Shown here: piece by piece, positions 6,497 through 6,680 of the stretch
Position numbering within the stretch: the stretch's first letter is position 1
How the letters are laid out: the number at the start of each line of letters is the position of its first letter
Assembly (NCBI GenBank): GCA_903929655.1
Contig: CAIYVS010000449.1
Location: forward strand, 1 to 6,680
Direction of reading: 5' to 3'
Length of the DNA stretch: 6,680 nt
Source of the DNA: an uncultured Bacteroidota bacterium
GTDB taxonomy: Bacteria > Bacteroidota > Bacteroidia > Chitinophagales > Chitinophagaceae
Translations under genes and position numbers: made by a program
Notes under the pieces: model-generated
What the model saw: the letters and a program-made list of their open reading frames with translations, nothing else
Told to the model about the DNA's origin: nothing
Databases searched by the model: none

Positions 6497-6656
6497 TATT
6501 GAATAAATCTAATTAAATGCAATTTACGATTTTTTCTTTGAAAGAGGTGTTAATATAAAGACGAATAGAAGAGCCTCTTGCCCAACTTTAATGTGAATTA
6601 TATTAAAACAACAATGTAGCTATGTGTACTGAGAGCTGAAATAGGAGCAATAATGA

Positions 6657-6680
6657 AAGAGCCCCGGAATTATTTCCGGG
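6657..6680. terminator. GC-rich hairpin cut by the window edge, probable terminator
   Basis: CCCGGAA (6663-6669) pairs with TTCCGGG (6674-6680) around a TTAT loop. It is preceded by AAAGAGCC, and the window stops before the matching right-hand side. The layout suggests a bidirectional terminator with A-run and T-run flanks, which would belong to a gene beyond the window because the 493-aa gene is transcribed away from it. Only the inner 7-bp stem is actually visible. Confidence 0.45.

Noticed and set aside
6569..6579. Short palindrome AAGAGCCTCTT
   Set aside because: The arms are five bases around a single base, too tight to fold as an RNA hairpin, and it has no T-run.
6583..6615. Possible minus-strand promoter for the 493-aa gene (ATTG-N21-TAAAGTTG)
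   Set aside because: One mismatch in each block and a leader of about 80 bases make it no better than expected by chance in A/T-rich DNA; TAGATTTA nearer the start lacks a -33 partner.

Overview
The window looks like chromosomal DNA of a Bacteroidota bacterium, most likely in or near the Chitinophagaceae/Sphingobacteriales. Three of its five genes end in a type A Por/T9SS C-terminal sorting domain (YPNP...GxY...K-V-V), and the T9SS is known only from this phylum. One T9SS protein carries a GEVED module. Promoter-like sites match the Bacteroidota consensus (TTTG / TAnnTTTG) rather than -35/-10 boxes, and none of the four visible gene starts has a Shine-Dalgarno sequence. Intergenic DNA is very AT-rich. 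The genus assignment is inference.

Layout: (1) bases 2-88 are the last 28 codons of a T9SS-secreted protein. (2) Bases 89-265 are non-coding and hold a perfect 44-bp palindrome (133-176), probably a terminator, and a weak promoter candidate. (3) Bases 266-3580 encode a 1104-residue secreted mosaic protein: signal peptide, adhesin-like beta-sandwich, Ig-like domains, GEVED, CARDB-like, PKD and sorting domain. It is followed by a good intrinsic terminator (3627-3659). (4) Bases 3710-4177 encode a PaaI-type hotdog thioesterase, with a -7-like box directly before its start. (5) Bases 4178-4261 are a quasi-periodic spacer that ends in five 7-bp units and contains a textbook-consensus Bacteroidota promoter. 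(6) Bases 4262-5005 encode a family 2 glycosyltransferase of the polyprenyl-phosphate sugar transferase type. (7) Bases 5015-6496, on the minus strand, encode a 493-residue T9SS-secreted protein whose N-terminal module belongs to a widespread but functionally unnamed Bacteroidota family. It converges on the glycosyltransferase with a 9-bp gap. (8) Bases 6497-6680 are non-coding; I see no gene there, only half-context for a hairpin cut by the window edge.

The genes do not form one obvious pathway. The thioesterase and glycosyltransferase are small cytoplasmic or membrane-associated enzymes set between large surface or secreted proteins exported by Sec and then the T9SS. I see no CRISPR array, tRNA, rRNA, transposase, toxin-antitoxin or phage feature. 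The most unusual piece is the heptad-repeat spacer at 4219-4253: four 7-bp periods equal the 28-bp spacing between the two TTTG blocks of the embedded promoter.
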